This document shows positions 21,640 to 33,689 of a stretch of DNA of 64,000 bases, in pieces. Source of the stretch: Bettongia penicillata ogilbyi (Eukaryota > Chordata > Mammalia > Diprotodontia > Potoroidae); contig JAJHZJ010000008.1 in NCBI GenBank assembly GCA_023548195.1, forward strand, positions 5,418,215 to 5,482,214, given 5' to 3'. Within the stretch, counting starts at the first letter, position 1. Each line of letters starts with the position of its first letter. The translations under genes and the position numbers were made by a program. Under the pieces are notes generated by a model. The model searched no databases, was not told where the DNA came from, and saw only the letters and a list, made by a program, of their open reading frames with translations.

Positions 21640-22465
21640 ACAAAGAAAATGCAGACAAAACATGATCAGTTACCGAATCTTGTTCTATCACCACATCTCT
21701 TGGATATACCCTCTTGTGTCCACTTATATCACATCCCAAGTGTGCGCTTTCATCACTATTTGTCTCAAAAATCCCAAATTTGTTGCCCTTGCCGAAAGTT
21801 TCTCCCTACAACAATCCATCTGTGAGACAGATAAACACAGCGCACAGGAGCACCGCTAGCACAGGTTCCCTCTTGATCTGGTCAGACAGGAAAATACTAA
21901 GAAGGGGTTAATAATTTTACTTTATTCTAGTCTTGTTTTCTCAGAAGAGAATTGCTGATAAAGTCACAAGGACTGGCAGCTACCCCTGTGTCTCAATGAT
22001 ACGGGCACAAGTTGTACGCCCCTTATATCGCCTCAAGCCTCAGTGGGGTCTAATTGAGGCAAATAGAGATTTCCCCCAAGCCATGATGAGGGCCGATCAA
22101 GACATGCACAAAATTTGTGTATTCAACCCTAAGATTACCCCAAAGGTTTCCTATTGACTGACCAACGACCACCTGCTTTATGGAGCAGCAGAAAAAGAAG
22201 GCATATTGCCAGCAATCGCCTCACAAGTTTTATCACCTCATCCCTATATCTCACTGCGCAGTCACAGTGGATGTTTATTATTATAGAATGCTGCGCATGT
22301 GTGGTGGAGATGTTTTGAACCATAACTGTGGGAACTCCTATCTAGTGCCTGGGAACAAGAGATTATTATAGCTATGGATCCTGGAAAACTGAACTCTAAG
22401 AAATAGTAACAAAAATCCACTTTGCACACCCTAAAATCCAACTTACATTAAAATTCACGTTACAT
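21640..22465. other. Unclassified segment with retained CpGs
   Basis: Several CpGs survive (21743, 21800, 21840, 21855, 22003-22030, 22094, 22256, 22293) in a landscape where they are rare. It contains a near-palindrome tcactgcgcagtca (22251-22264) and tgcgcatgtgtgg (22291-22303). It may be a young unlisted repeat, an LTR fragment or a regulatory segment. No coding call is made. Confidence 0.3.
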
Positions 22466-22980
22466 AAACCATCCTTCACTCAGCTGCCAAAGTGATTTTG
22501 CTGAAGCGCAGGTCTATCATGTCAATCCCAAACGTAATAAACTCCATTGGCTCCCTATTATCTCCAGGATCAAATATAAACTCCTCACCACCCAGCTTCT
22601 TCTCCCCTCTCTAGACTTCTCATGTCTATGTCATGTCACACTCTATAGTCTAGTTCCTCATACATGAAATTCTACAAATTTTGCACTGGTTGTGTCCCCT
22701 CCCTGGAATGTTCTCTTCTCTCTTCTCCCTTCTGGTATTCCAGGTCTCCTTCATGACTCAACTCAAGCATCAGTTACTTTGGGAGACCTTTCCTGATACT
22801 TTCAGCTGCTAGTGTCGCATCCTCTAAAATGACCTTTTATTCAGTTACCACATATTGAAAATACCTGCGCGCATATGTGTTTTCTCCTCCAAAACGATGT
22901 AATCTCCTTGAGGACAAGGATTGTGCACAGCGCCTACCGCATCGCATGACTTCAAGTGGTTGTTGATCGATTGGTTGACT
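22466..22980 (+). mobile_element. L2 3' part
   Basis: Sense L2: 'cactcagctgccaaagtg', 'gctccctattatctccagg', 'cccctccctggaatgttc', 'gtaatctccttgaggacaagg' and a diverged terminus. Some CpGs are retained. Confidence 0.85.
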
Positions 22981-23185
22981 GATATCATGTGGCATCTAAG
23001 GAAAGAAAAGGTCTCCAGGGGATCAAAGGAGTAAGCATTTGTTCTGGTTATTAAAGATTAGATAGTATTATAGCAAGTAGGATTGGAAGAGGGGAGGGAA
23101 TATTCCAGGCACAGGAGATAACATGAGCAAAAGAAAAGTGAAGAATGAATACAGGAGATGGATAGTATTCCAGTGTTGCTAGAAT

Positions 23186-23960
23186 CCAATCCAATAAACA
23201 TTTATCAAATGCCTACTATGTGCCAGGTACTGTGCTTAAGCTAGAGGGATGCAATTAATAAAAAGAAAAATAGTCCCTGCCCTCACAGAGCTTATACTCT
23301 AACCGGGGGGATATCACACACAAAAGGAGGCAGGAAAGAATTGGAGAATGGGACACTAGGGAGTACTTGGGGTGAGGGCATCTTGCTCCATGGAGTTAAA
23401 ACCAGGCAGGGCAACAGAGGCAAACTGGAGTGATCTGAATCCAGTTTCTACCCTCAATAAAGGAAGACATTGGGAGGAATTTGATACTCTGCCCTCCTGC
23501 TCACCAATCAGAAGGGCAGGGAAGCTGAGGGGTATGGAGTCAATCAAGGCTTGAGTTATCAGCCTGGTGGTGGTGAGTTAAGAAGGGATGAGTTTGTCCT
23601 GGGAGGGGTAACTTGTTCTGTGGAATTGAAACCAGGCAGGGCAGCAGAGGCAAAGAATATATGGAAAGAAATAAAGGGGAATGAGGATGGAAAGTTAGGG
23701 TGGAACCTAGATAACAGAGGACCCTGAACGCCGGTTTAAGGAGTTAAGATTCTCTTTGAGGAGTAAGTGGGGAACAATGGAAAAATTTTGAGTCATTCCA
23801 TGCATAAGGAAGATTACTTTGGTGATCATTTCAAGAATCAACTAGATGAGGAAGTGACTAGAGACAAACGTTAGAGGCTATTATTATAGTCTATGGTCTA
23901 AACTAGAAGGATGACTGGGAATAGACAGAAGGGGGCAGATAAAAGGGATACACCAAAGGT
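23186..23960 (-). mobile_element. L2 3' part with an internal duplication
   Basis: 'aataaacatttatcaaatgcc', 'tgtgccaggtactgtgct', 'tccctgccctcacagagc' are antisense L2. Further on, 'gaccctgaacgccggttta' and 'gactagagacaaacg' also fit antisense L2 3' UTR. A 43-bp block is present twice (23382-23424 and 23613-23655) with six differences. Confidence 0.65.
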
Positions 23961-24094
23961 TGAACAGACTCAGTAATTGATTAGATGGTTTTCATATGCT
24001 GGTACCCCAAATGCTCCAAGCTTTCTTGTAGTTTAAGGATATTTGGTTCATTTTATGGAGATAGCTTTTGCAAGTCAGTAAGAGACCCTTCAGA

Positions 24095-24890
24095 ACTTTC
24101 TTTAAAAATTATATCACACTAATGCACTGTTGGTGGTGTTATGAACTGATCCAACCATTCTGGAGGGCAATTTGGAACCATGACCAAAGAGCAACCGAAT
24201 TGTGTATACTCTGTATCCAGCAATACACTACTAGATCTGTATCCCAAAGAGATCATAAAAAGGAAAAAGGACCTATTTGTACATATGTACTTATAGCATC
24301 TCTTTGTGTGGTGGCAAAAAAAATTGGAAATTGAGGGGATGCCTATCAGTTGGGGAATGGCTGACCAAGTTGTGATATGTGCTATTGTGCAGTAAGAAAT
24401 GATGAGCAGGTGAACTTCAAAAAAACCTGGAAAGACTTATATGAACTGATGCAAAATGAAATGAGCAGAACCAAGAGAACACTGTACACAGTTAACAGCA
24501 ACATTGTGTGATGATCAACTATGAATGAGTAAGCTCTTCTCAGTAACACAACAATTGAAGATAATTACAAAATACTCATGATGGAAAATGCTGTCCCCAT
24601 CCAGAGAAAGAATTGATAGACTCTGGATATAAATTGAAGCATACTATTTTCACCTCCTTTATTTTTGTGTATTTTTTCCATTTTGGTCTATTTCTTCTTT
24701 TACAACATGGCAAATATGGAACTATATTTTACATGATTACATATATATAACCTATATCAAATTACTTACCATTTTAGGAAGAGGGGAGGGGAAAAAGGGA
24801 GGGAGAAAAAATTTGGAACTCAAAATTTTATAAAAATGAATGTTAAAATTGTCTTTACATATAATAAGAAAAATAAAATACTATTAAAAA
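24095..24890 (+). mobile_element. L1 3' end
   Basis: Open from 24068 to 24334 as LMHCWWCYELIQPFWRAIWN, then ICTYVLIASLCVVAKKIGN, the ORF2 C-terminus. Then 'tatcagttggggaatggctg', 'gagcagaaccaagagaac' and the 3' terminus 'tttggaactcaaaatttta' with an A-rich end. Confidence 0.9.
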
Positions 24891-25054
24891 TAAAAAATAT
24901 GTTACATACATTGCAAAGATAATTTTGGTAAAGAATGTTTTAAAATTCATGGACAACATTCCTTCACTAAAATCCTACTCCAAAGCTGTACTATGGAATG
25001 AAGGTGATAGGAGGTACTGAGAGGGGAAGGACAAGTCTGGAAGTCAATCAGTCA

Positions 25055-25400
25055 TTTGATTGGTCAAAAAATATTTATTAAAGCACCTATCATGTATTAG
25101 GCACTATGCCAAGCACTGAGATAAAAAGAAAGGCAAAAATCATTCCCTGTTCTCAAGGAGATCACAATCTAATGAGGAAGACTGCACACAAACCACCAGG
25201 CACATTCAAGCTAGATGTGAGGTAAATTGGAGATAATTAACAGAGGGAAGGTACTCACAATAAGGAGAGATGAGGAAAGGCTCCCCATGGAAAGCGAAAT
25301 TTTAACTGAGACTTGAAGGAACTCAAGGAAGCCAGGAAGCAGAGATGAAGGGGGAGAGTACCTCAGGCATGGAGAAGGTCTGACTTGGAAAGACTTCAGA
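25055..25400 (-). mobile_element. L2 3' part
   Basis: 'caaaaaatatttattaaagc', 'gcactatgccaagcactg', 'ctcaaggagatcacaatc', 'ggagataattaacagaggg' and 'gaagccaggaagcagag'. Confidence 0.85.
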
Positions 25401-25819
25401 GACAGATCTGATAATTGGCTGCATCTGTGATAAAAGGTCTGATACGTCTAAATGCAGGGAGATTCCTACCAGAACACTGGCTACAGCAACCCTATTAAGG
25501 CAGAGAGGGGTTGCAATCACCATGGCGGAATAGAGTGCCCCTATTAGTGAAAACACAGCTCTTACAAAGTGTTGAAATAGCCTGAACGTCCCTTTTCTGC
25601 CTAAACTCCTCCTGCCCAGTCACATGCCCCCAGATCTCTCAAAGAAAAAAGTAGGTCTGTGTAGAAATGAAAGCAACTAAGCTGTCCTGGGTTTTTTTTT
25701 GAGATGTACAAAACTGAAGTGATCAGAAAGGATAAACAGTCCAAGTGACGAAGTTATTTTCAAAAGTACCTGTAACTAAAATGCCTACTTTCATGAGTAT
25801 TATATAGTTGGGTTGGGAC
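25401..25819. other. No recognisable feature
   Basis: Unassigned, no supported gene. Confidence 0.35.
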
Positions 25820-25990
25820 AGGCAGCATGGGATAGTGAATAGACAGTTGGCCCCAAGTTCAGGATGACCTGGGTACAAATTCTATCTCCTCTGACACATA
25901 TTGGACACTTAATAAATGCTTATTAATTGATTTCATAATCTTGGACAAGTCACTTTACCTTAAAGCAGTCCTAGGTTCTAGGATTATAAA
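25820..25990 (+). mobile_element. SINE interrupted by an L2 3' tail
   Basis: SINE sequence 'caggatgacctgggtacaaat' is broken by about 30 bp of L2 terminus ('cttaataaatgcttatta', 25908-25925) and resumes at 'cttggacaagtcactttac'. Confidence 0.7.
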
Positions 25991-26589
25991 TAACCTTATA
26001 GCTTTATAAATTGCAGAAGAGATGTTCTGGCAGAAGGAGTCCCCTCTGGAAACTTGGGTTCCCTACACCAAAGATGTCATATTCACCATGTTACTGGCAA
26101 AACTCCTGAACGTGGCCTGAACCAGATTAAAATGTAATTAGGAATTGTTTAACAAAATAAATAAGGAACAATAGAACATAAATAATGTTAATTTGTGGTT
26201 TTTTGAGTTACTATGCCACCTCCAGGGATCTATTCCTATTTGAGTTTGACACTGCTCTATACCATGAAATCAGAGGTCTGAATGCATTCCCCCCAAGTTG
26301 GATTACAGTAAAATAAGTAATTAAACAACATACATCAAAGATAAGAATAATACTTCGAACAATCCCTTTCTAAAATTCTGTAACATACTTACTTTAGTCT
26401 AATGAATAATGTCCTTACATAAAATTATTTTGGAATTATTTGGAATATTTTGGAATTATCATTCATGTACATAGGTAGAAAAATTTCTTACACATTGTTT
26501 CAATGTGACATTTTATACTAAAATTTTTATTATATTTATTTATTAGATCTCTTTTGATTGTATATCATTATCTTGATTTGGCAGTGTGT
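25991..26589. other. No recognisable feature
   Basis: AT-rich, with short direct repeats of 'ttttggaattatt' near 26428-26460. No gene supported. Confidence 0.35.
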
Positions 26590-26990
26590 ATACTAAACTT
26601 AGAGTTAAGGGACTGAATCCAAATCCTTCCTCCAACACTTATTGCTACTAATTATAATAGCTAGCACTTACATAGCACGATAAAGATTGCAAAGCACTTA
26701 CCCTCATAACAACTCTGGGTGAAAGGGAGCTATTAGCCCCATTTTACAAATGAAAATACTGAAATGACTTGCCCAGGGTCACAGAGCCAATAAGCGTCTG
26801 AATTCAAATCTTCTTGACTCCAGGCTCAGCTCTTTAGTCACTGCACTATGTGCTAATCATTCATTTCTCGGAGACTCAATTTCCTCTTCTGTACGGTGGG
26901 AGTAAAAATTCTTACACTCCTTATCTTACAGGAGTACTGTCAGGAAAATGTTTTATAAACTTTAAAATGTTATAAAAATTGGAGTTATTA
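26590..26990 (+). mobile_element. SINE split by a nested antisense SINE
   Basis: Outer SINE (+): 'gggactgaatccaaatcc' at 26609 and, after the insert, 'gactcaatttcctcttctg' to 'ggagttattattct'. Inner SINE (-), about 26655-26855: 'gcacttacatagcacgat', 'cccattttacaaatg', 'gggtcacagagccaataag'. Confidence 0.75.
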
Positions 26991-27089
26991 TTCTTACTCA
27001 CCACCACGATTTTCCAACATACTTACCTAGTCATTGTCTAACATATATGTTTAGTCCTTTCAATTGCGAACTCTTCTTTGATTCTCTCT

Positions 27090-27275
27090 CCATCAGTTTC
27101 CTCCCTCCCTTCTTTCCTTGTCCCCTTCCTCATCTCTTCCTCCCTTTCTCTATTGTTCCTTTCCTCTTTTCCTTCCTCTCTCCATCCCTCTCTCTTTCCT
27201 CCTTTCCTTCCTTTTCTCCTTCCTTTTCTCTTTCTTTCTCTCCTTTCTTTTTCTTTGCTTGTATCCTTTGTCCTT
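27090..27275. repeat. Pyrimidine-rich tract (CCTT/CT type)
   Basis: About 185 bp almost entirely C and T on the plus strand. Overlapping reading frames of Ser, Leu, Pro and Phe are compositional artefacts. Confidence 0.9.
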
Positions 27276-27289
27276 CATATCTTTTACCA

Positions 27290-27545
27290 ATAATAACAAT
27301 AATAGCTAACATTTATATAGAATTTTAAGGTTTACAAAGCACTTCATGGATATTGCCTCATTTGACCTTTACAACAACCCTGTCAGGTACATATTATCAC
27401 TATCTTCTTCTTACAGATGGGGCCAATAAAACTGAAAGAGATTCAGAGACTTGGTCAGACAGCTAAGCGTCTGAGGCAGGATTCTAACTCAGGTCTTCCC
27501 AATTTCAAGCCCAGCCCCTCTTCTCTGCCACACAGCTACTTCATA
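27290..27545 (-). mobile_element. MIR/THER-type SINE
   Basis: 'aataatagctaacatttatata', 'ggtttacaaagcacttc', 'tttgacctttacaacaaccc', 'acagctaagcgtctgaggc' and 'ctgccacacagctac'. Confidence 0.85.
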
Positions 27546-28074
27546 GCTTTTCTTAGCTTTCTTTTCCTATTCCCCTTCCCATTAAATACTTTCCACAGAT
27601 ACTTTCCTCCCATAGACTCTCCCTTTCCTGCCAATATTTTCTCCTTTTTCCCAGTTCAATACTTAAAAATAAGAAGAGAGGAGAGAAAAAGATCTCCCCT
27701 TCAATGGGGACAGGGGACGAAGGACTCTCTATCTCACATAAAAGAAGGTTGTTATAGGCTGAGAGCCAGTCACAGTCTCCCTCACTGGGAGCCCTTGGTT
27801 CCCATGTGAACAACAAAGAATGGATGGTTTCCCTGCTTTGTTCAAGCCCTCCTTTGCCCTTTCTGTCAAGTCTTGGCCTCCAGAAGACAGCGGGCCATGT
27901 TCTGCATTCATCTCTGGTCAATCACCAATCAATATCACTTGACTCTTCTTACTCTTTAGTCGCTCCCTTTCTATACTTGGTGTCAGAAAGGATTCTTAAG
28001 CTACTCTTTGTCCTTGGCCACTTCCCTATTGGTCAAGAGGAAGATGACGAGTGCTTCTCTATAGGTTATGGAAG
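27546..28074. other. No recognisable feature
   Basis: About 530 bp of unassigned sequence, with two CCAAT-like motifs near 27920-27930. Open frames of up to 122 codons on the minus strand have no recognisable domain. Confidence 0.3.
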
Positions 28075-28345
28075 GCATGAAGTGTACAGAAGACAGGACC
28101 TGGGAGTCAGAAGGACTAAGTTCTATTTCTGGCTCAGGAGCTGAATTACAGAAGGTTGTGGTAGTGGTTTTATTTTACCTGTATGAGATCTTAGCTGTCA
28201 AAAATCAGTCATCATCTACTTACCTCCCAGAGAGAACTGGGAATTGTAAAGCTGTCACACTTTACACTATAGATTTTTCCTTTCTTTGTATCTTTAGTGC
28301 TTAGCATAGTGCCCAGCACTATGTAAATGCCAGTAAATGCCTGAT
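28075..28345 (+). mobile_element. SINE 5' part and L2 3' end
   Basis: 'acctgggagtcagaaggac' begins a SINE. From about 28240 the sequence reads as sense L2 terminus: 'ttctttgtatctttagtgc', 'tagcatagtgcccagcac'. Confidence 0.65.
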
Positions 28346-29319
28346 TTTTTTCTCCATAGACCAGAGATTTAATGTCTTAATCTATAGGGAGTCCCTCCCA
28401 CCACTGCTCAGTGCCTCACTTCAGCTGCTCCTTGTCCTACTGCTCAGGGGTCAGGGTCGTCTGCTCAGTGATTTGGATGAGGGGCAGCTCTTCTTACAGA
28501 GTAAGCTCATAATAAATGGATTGATTATGGTTTGATGGATGGGTGGATTATGGAATGGAATCGCAGAGAGTGTGTTTAGCTCAAAGGATGGCTTGCTTTC
28601 AGCAGGATTCCTTTGACTGTTTTGTCCTGAGTTCTTATTTCTCCAGGAGTATTTGGAAATTATTTTGGTCCCCTTATTTCCTCGTGTTTTTCCTTTTTCC
28701 CTTTCTCTTTAAGTATTTTTCTGATTTCATGACATTGAAGCTTCATCCCTTCTATGATCTTTGTTCCTGTATATTTTTATGCATTGTGTACACTGAGAAT
28801 ATATCTAACTTGAAGGATTTTTCACTTGGATGGATTTGTTATTTCATTTGGAATTATTCTTGTTCCTCTTAATGCTTGATCTTATGAAAGTTCCTCTAAT
28901 ATTTGGTCTGGAATGGAAGCAGTCCTACTTTTCTTGATGACTTGCAAATTACATCATGCTAAATGGCTTCCAAAGCAACCAAATAAGGAAGAAAAGCTCA
29001 ACTGAGAGACAGTGTCTGTCTCTTAATGAGATACTTGAATGGGTGTCTAACTCTTCTAGGCTACTGAGCTGATCAAGAAGTCCAGGTAAAGCTCAACCAT
29101 TCGTTTTCAGTGAACAAGCTGCTTTAAAATTAGATCTGTTTCACTTTTAAATGGGATTAATGATACTAAGATTTACGAATTATTTCCCTTCTGCTTTCCG
29201 ACAAAGTGTGCATATTAGGGAGCATTGCTGAGTTTATAGTTTATCTTGGTAGACACTAGAGTTTGTTGAGTAAGGAAGTGACCTATTCAATCATAAGGAG
29301 AATTAAATTGACAACAGTG
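28346..29319. other. No recognisable feature
   Basis: About 1 kb, with an open stretch of 109 codons at 28543-28872 rich in Phe and Ser and without a known domain; I do not regard it as coding. Confidence 0.35.
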
Positions 29320-30290
29320 TGTAGGATATATTGGGGCAGTGAGAGGCTCGAGGCAGGCAGATGAAATAAGAGGCTACTAATTTAGGCATAAGATATGAGG
29401 CATGGAGAGAAAAAGGAGGTTGTGGGAGTAGTGAGAAGGGATCAACTATGAGAGATGTTTAGAAGTAGAAATGGCAAGATTTGGCAATTGATTGGATATG
29501 GGTAGTGAGAGAGAGAAACAAGTCAAAGATAAACCTGCGGCTCTGAACTCAAGACTCTAGAGGGATATGATGCCTTTGACAGAAATAAGCGAGTTTGGAA
29601 GAGTGAACAGTTTTGGAGGCAATAGAATAATCAGTTTGGGTTATACTGAAATTGAGGTGTCTCTAGGATTTTTACTTTGAAATATGTGAAAGGCAATTAG
29701 TGATTTGAGATTTTTGCACAGAGAAGAGATTCTGGGGATAGATTCTGGAGATAGATCTGCGGTTGGGCAGCGAGGTGGCTCAGTGGATAGAGTCCCAGGC
29801 TTGGAGTTAGAAAGGCCTGAGTTCAAATATGGTCTCAGATACATACTGTGTGACCCTGGGTAAGTCATTTAACCCTGTTTTGCCTCAATTTCCTCATCTG
29901 TAAAATGAACTGGAGAAGAAAATGTTGAACCACTCTGGTATCTTTGCCAAGAAAACCCCAAATGGGGTCACAAAGAGCCAGACACAATTGTTCACACACA
30001 CACACACACACACACACAAATAGATCTGGGAGTCATCAGCATTAATCCTATGGAATCTAATGAAACTACCAAGAGAAGACAGAGAAAGAAGAAAAGGGAG
30101 TTCAGGAGAAAGGTTTGAGGAAGAACCAAAGCTAGGGAATGTGGTATGGATCATGAACCAGCTATGGAACAGTTAAACAGGTAGGAAGAGTCCAGGAGGG
30201 AACAGTGTCTTGAAAACCCAACAAAGAGCAAGTATCCTGGAGGAGAATATGATCAACAGTGTAAAATGGTTTACATAGGTTAATTCTTAA
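29320..30290 (-). mobile_element. L2 3' region, split by a SINE
   Basis: Antisense L2 3' UTR: 'atttggcaattgattggat', 'gtgtctctaggatt', then after the SINE 'ctgggagtcatcagcatta', 'gaatgtggtatggatcatgaacc' and 'gaacagtgtcttgaaaaccc'. The two parts join logically across 29760-30019. Confidence 0.75.
29760..30019 (+). mobile_element. MAR1-type CORE-SINE with 9-bp target duplication
   Basis: Head 'gggcagcgaggtggctcag', 'gagttcaaatatggtctcag', 'ctggagaagaaaatg', tail 'ggggtcacaaagagccagac' then (CA)n. ATAGATCTG flanks it at 29751-29759 and 30020-30028. It interrupts an L2. Confidence 0.9.
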
Positions 30291-30584
30291 CTCCTTAATA
30301 ATCCTGAGTGTGTAGCTATTTATATACCATCATTTCCAGTGTCCAAGTCTCCTTGGAGGAGAAATTGAGCCAAGTAAGAAACTGATCAACTCTGCTTCCT
30401 TGTGTGTGGTCACTTATTACTCTGCCATCCACTCCCAGCAAAAGTCTTATCACTCCTTTGGTCCTATATTCTTCCAAATCACAATCATCTTCTTGATGCC
30501 ATGGTTTTTTTTTTTATTTGTCATCTATTTGAGTCATATCTTGTCTCAACTCTTATCCAACCCACTATCATTGAACGGGTGTAG
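30291..30584. other. No recognisable feature
   Basis: Unassigned. Confidence 0.35.
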
Positions 30585-30812
30585 ACTCACACAAACTGAG
30601 ACTGGGAAAGACCTTAATTTAGAAAGGCCAAAGTCACCCACTGCGTCCTGGGCCACTGCCCGCCATATTGATTTTTGTCTTGTCACTGGACTTTGATGAC
30701 TCTAGAAGAGAGAGTGAGGCTGATTTTTGTGTCACTTAAATCTAATTCACATGCAAGTCAAGGCATTGCCCCATGATGTCACTGGTCCTCTTTCAAAACA
30801 AAGGGCAAACAA
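30585..30812 (+). mobile_element. RTE-tailed SINE, diverged
   Basis: 'ccactgcgtcctgggccac' and 'cactggactttgatgac' recur in the leader of the RTE element at 16.6-16.7 kb. The end 'tggtcctctttcaaaacaaag' then 'ggcaaacaac' matches the reverse complement of the RTE 3' end at 15163-15200. Confidence 0.65.
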
Positions 30813-31361
30813 CATTTAGGCAATGGGCTTTGGTAGCACTGAGAAACTTGTACTCACCAAAGGCACTGTACAATTTCTGAAATGTAGTATAGCCGAGACA
30901 CGTATAAATATAAATATATCAATACTTGAAGAATCTTACATTTTATAAGGGGAAAAGCAACATAGATCAGAAGCCTTCTATAAGGAGTGAAAAAGCATTT
31001 TGTTTGCACTTACCATATACCCCATGGCATGAAGGTTTCATGGGATTAGCACAGGGTTCTAGGTCTGGGTCTGGGCTTACCAATCAGGGCTCTGATTGCA
31101 AACTCAGGGCACTTTGTTTTAAACATTAAACTTTCCCAATGTCTAAGGACTCATTTTCCTTTTAAAAAGTTGTTGCTTTCTCATTGGTTATTACCATTAC
31201 TTCTCTAACTCATTTATTCTTCTCCATTTTGATTTTTGATACCAGTCTATTTGAAATTGAAATGCTTTTTTTTGTTTATTTTTGGTAGAGAATAGAGGAA
31301 GGTGGGACATTTTTTCTCTTTGAAAGAACAAGAAAACATAGATTTGTCCCCGTCACTTCAG
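30813..31361. other. No recognisable feature
   Basis: Unassigned AT-rich sequence. Confidence 0.35.
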
Positions 31362-31612
31362 TTGTTGCTGTTGTTTAGTCATTTCAGTCATTCTACTCTT
31401 TGTGACCCCATTTGGGATTTTCTTGGCAAGGATATTGAAGAGGTTTTCCATTTCCTTCTCTAGCTAATTTTACAAATGAGGAAACTGCAGCAAAGAGGGT
31501 TAAGTGACTTGCCAGGGTCACACAGCTAAGCATTGTCTAAGACCAGATTTAAATTCAGAAGGATGAGTCTTCTTGAGTCTGGGCTTGGTGCTCTATCCAC
31601 TGCATCACCTGT
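31362..31612 (-). mobile_element. MAR1-type CORE-SINE
   Basis: 'gtcatttcagtcattctac', 'gggattttcttggcaagg', 'aggaaactgcagcaaag', 'ggtgctctatccactgc' and 'atcacctgta' at the head end. Confidence 0.9.
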
Positions 31613-31635
31613 AGCATTATATGTATTTCTTGCCT

Positions 31636-31775
31636 TTGGACTCTGATTGAATCCAAACTTCACAGAACAAATCCCTTTAATAAAAGGACTTGTTCTGCAG
31701 AACTTGGACTCAGTAAAAAGTTCATACCCAAGGACCACATGTGGCCTTAAGGCTGCAGGTTCCCCACCCCAGCCT
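31636..31775 (+). mobile_element. hAT-like MITE fragment
   Basis: 'gattgaatccaaacttcacag', 'aaatccctttaataaaagg', 'accacatgtggccttaagg' and 'gcaggttccccacccc' match the second copy at 49813-50012. Its left part is missing. Confidence 0.6.
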
Positions 31776-31984
31776 TTGGTCTTCAGTTTGGTCATTTGGA
31801 ATCATTTGGAGTTTAAAATACAACCCAAAGGAGGAGGCTGTAGATTCAAAAATTAATAATATGGTGCCAACAGTAAACTTCATATTGCTAACTAAAGCCA
31901 ACAAATGTAATGGCCCTATGGAGTGGTGATATATGGCACCTCTTAGGAAGAAAAGATCCACTGCCTATATAGAGTTCTGGGGTT

Positions 31985-32165
31985 CACCCAGAGACATGTA
32001 GTACTTTCAAGTTTACAAAGCACTTTGTAGATATTCTAATTTGAGCTGCACACACAGCCTTGTGAGATAGGTACTATCCCTAGGAAATTAAAACTCAGAA
32101 AGGCTACCCAAAGTACAAAGACAGTGAATTTCAGAGGCAAGACTGGGACCCTGGGGGGACTCTGG
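31985..32165 (-). mobile_element. MIR/THER-type SINE
   Basis: 'tttacaaagcactttgtag', 'cttgtgagataggtacta' and 'gaatttcagaggcaagactgg'. Confidence 0.65.
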
Positions 32166-32224
32166 AACTCTCATCCTGATCCTGTCAAGCCGTAAATATC
32201 CTGAGCATAGTCTCACGTGGCCAA

Positions 32225-32830
32225 ATAATTCATTCTATCTTGGCATCCACTGACATGCTTTACCCTCTCTTCAGGTCATCTCGTTCCCTTCTACTCTCAT
32301 CATCTTGTTATCATCTACCTTGTGTATATTCCCTGACCTCTCTTCCCTCCCTCCCCTGCTTTCTATGTCTTCCATTAGAATTCATAATATTTATTCACTC
32401 ATTCATTCTTATCTGCTCTCATTAATTAAATCGGCGTCTCCACAAAAAACTTCCAGATCTAGAAATCTAGAACCAGTTTCTGTCCTGAATTTAATCTATT
32501 GTCACTAAGTACTTGTTGAATGTTATCCTTTGATTATCCCATGAGCAACTCAACCTCAACATCTCTAAAGCTGAACTCATAATCTCCCACTTCCCACATG
32601 TACCCATCCATCCTCCAAACATCCCTGGATAATGGGACCCTTCTGATACCTCTGGCTATTCGTATCTGGATTTTAGTTCCTGTCTACTGACATCAATGCC
32701 CCAAGTCTCCATATTTTTCCCCCATAGGAATGCAAGCTCCTTAGAGGAAGGAGCCCATTTTTGCTTCCACCTTGTATTCCTAGTGCTTAGCACAAATAAG
32801 CACATGATATCTAAAAAATGCCTGTTACCA
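32225..32830 (+). mobile_element. L2 3' part
   Basis: 'ccataggaatgcaagctcc', 'cttgtattcctagtgcttag' and the diverged terminus are sense L2. The upstream pyrimidine-rich part is assigned less surely. Confidence 0.7.
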
Positions 32831-33654
32831 ATAAATTATTCCAACCTCTTCTCCATGACAAGTCAATACTAAACACATTAGACATCAAGGTGGTGAATGA
32901 AAAAGGACCATTCATTTAAAATAGAACAGCAAGTGACTAGCAGGAAATTGACAGAAATATTCATCCATTTCCCAAGATCTCCTAATCACTAGGGCAGAAG
33001 GTAACAAGGAGATACCTAGTCCCAGTCCCATCTTGGTGCCCAGTACCTTCCCTCCCAATGCCCTGTGTAACCTAGGCCTGGGGATTTTGTTCATGCTGCT
33101 TCATGTGCAAAAGGAGAGATACTAGTTGTTCCACACACTCTCAGAGATACAGAGTACATACTGAGAGACAGAGATACATACACTGAGAAACAGAGAGATA
33201 GAGGGAGGGAAAAAGAGATACTTTGGAAACTATGGACCTGTAGATAAAGCTTCAACATGCCCCTGATTTCCAGCTTGCCTCCAGAGGAACTTCAGAGGTT
33301 TCCCCTTAGGGGAGCTTGGTGCCTCTCAGTTTGATATGAGATCTCATCTCATTCCCAGCAAAGAGTTCATCCACTCTTGTGCATTTTCTGACACATGCTA
33401 ATCTATAAAATGTCTCCAATTTCTTTTTGTAGTTTTGCTTGAATAAATGGGCTTACTATTTGCTCTTTGTGGGGGACTTTTATGTGACTGGTATCTGTTG
33501 GGAAGGGGACCAAGGCAGCAGGTGCAAACTTAGAGCTGTCCTTCGTCCTTAAGCTAAGGGTATAAATGTGACCAGGGAAGTAGCTTTGATTTGCACCCTT
33601 CAAATAATCATGCCTGTCAACAAGCAATATTTATGGTGGCAGTCTCCCTATGTG
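32831..33654. other. Mostly unassigned; possible LTR scrap at 33395-33500
   Basis: 'ctataaaatgtctcc' (33402-33416) followed about 25 bp later by 'gaataaatgggctta' resembles a TATA box and polyadenylation signal spaced as in an LTR. No TG/CA ends or flanking duplication were found, so this is tentative. Confidence 0.25.
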
Positions 33655-33689
33655 GATTTGTTGTCACTGTTTTTCAGTTGTTTTCTTTG
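33655..33689 (-). mobile_element. MAR1-type SINE, 3' end part (split)
   Basis: 'ttgtcactgtttttcagttg' is the antisense end of the SINE whose remainder resumes at 36488. The HAL1-type element separates the two. Confidence 0.6.

Noticed and set aside
27047..27328. Open frame of 93 codons rich in Ser, Pro and Phe
   Set aside because: Covers a pyrimidine-rich tract; composition alone keeps it open.
33395..33500. A second LTR
   Set aside because: TATA-like and AATAAA spacing is suggestive, but no ends or target duplication were found; kept only as a tentative note.
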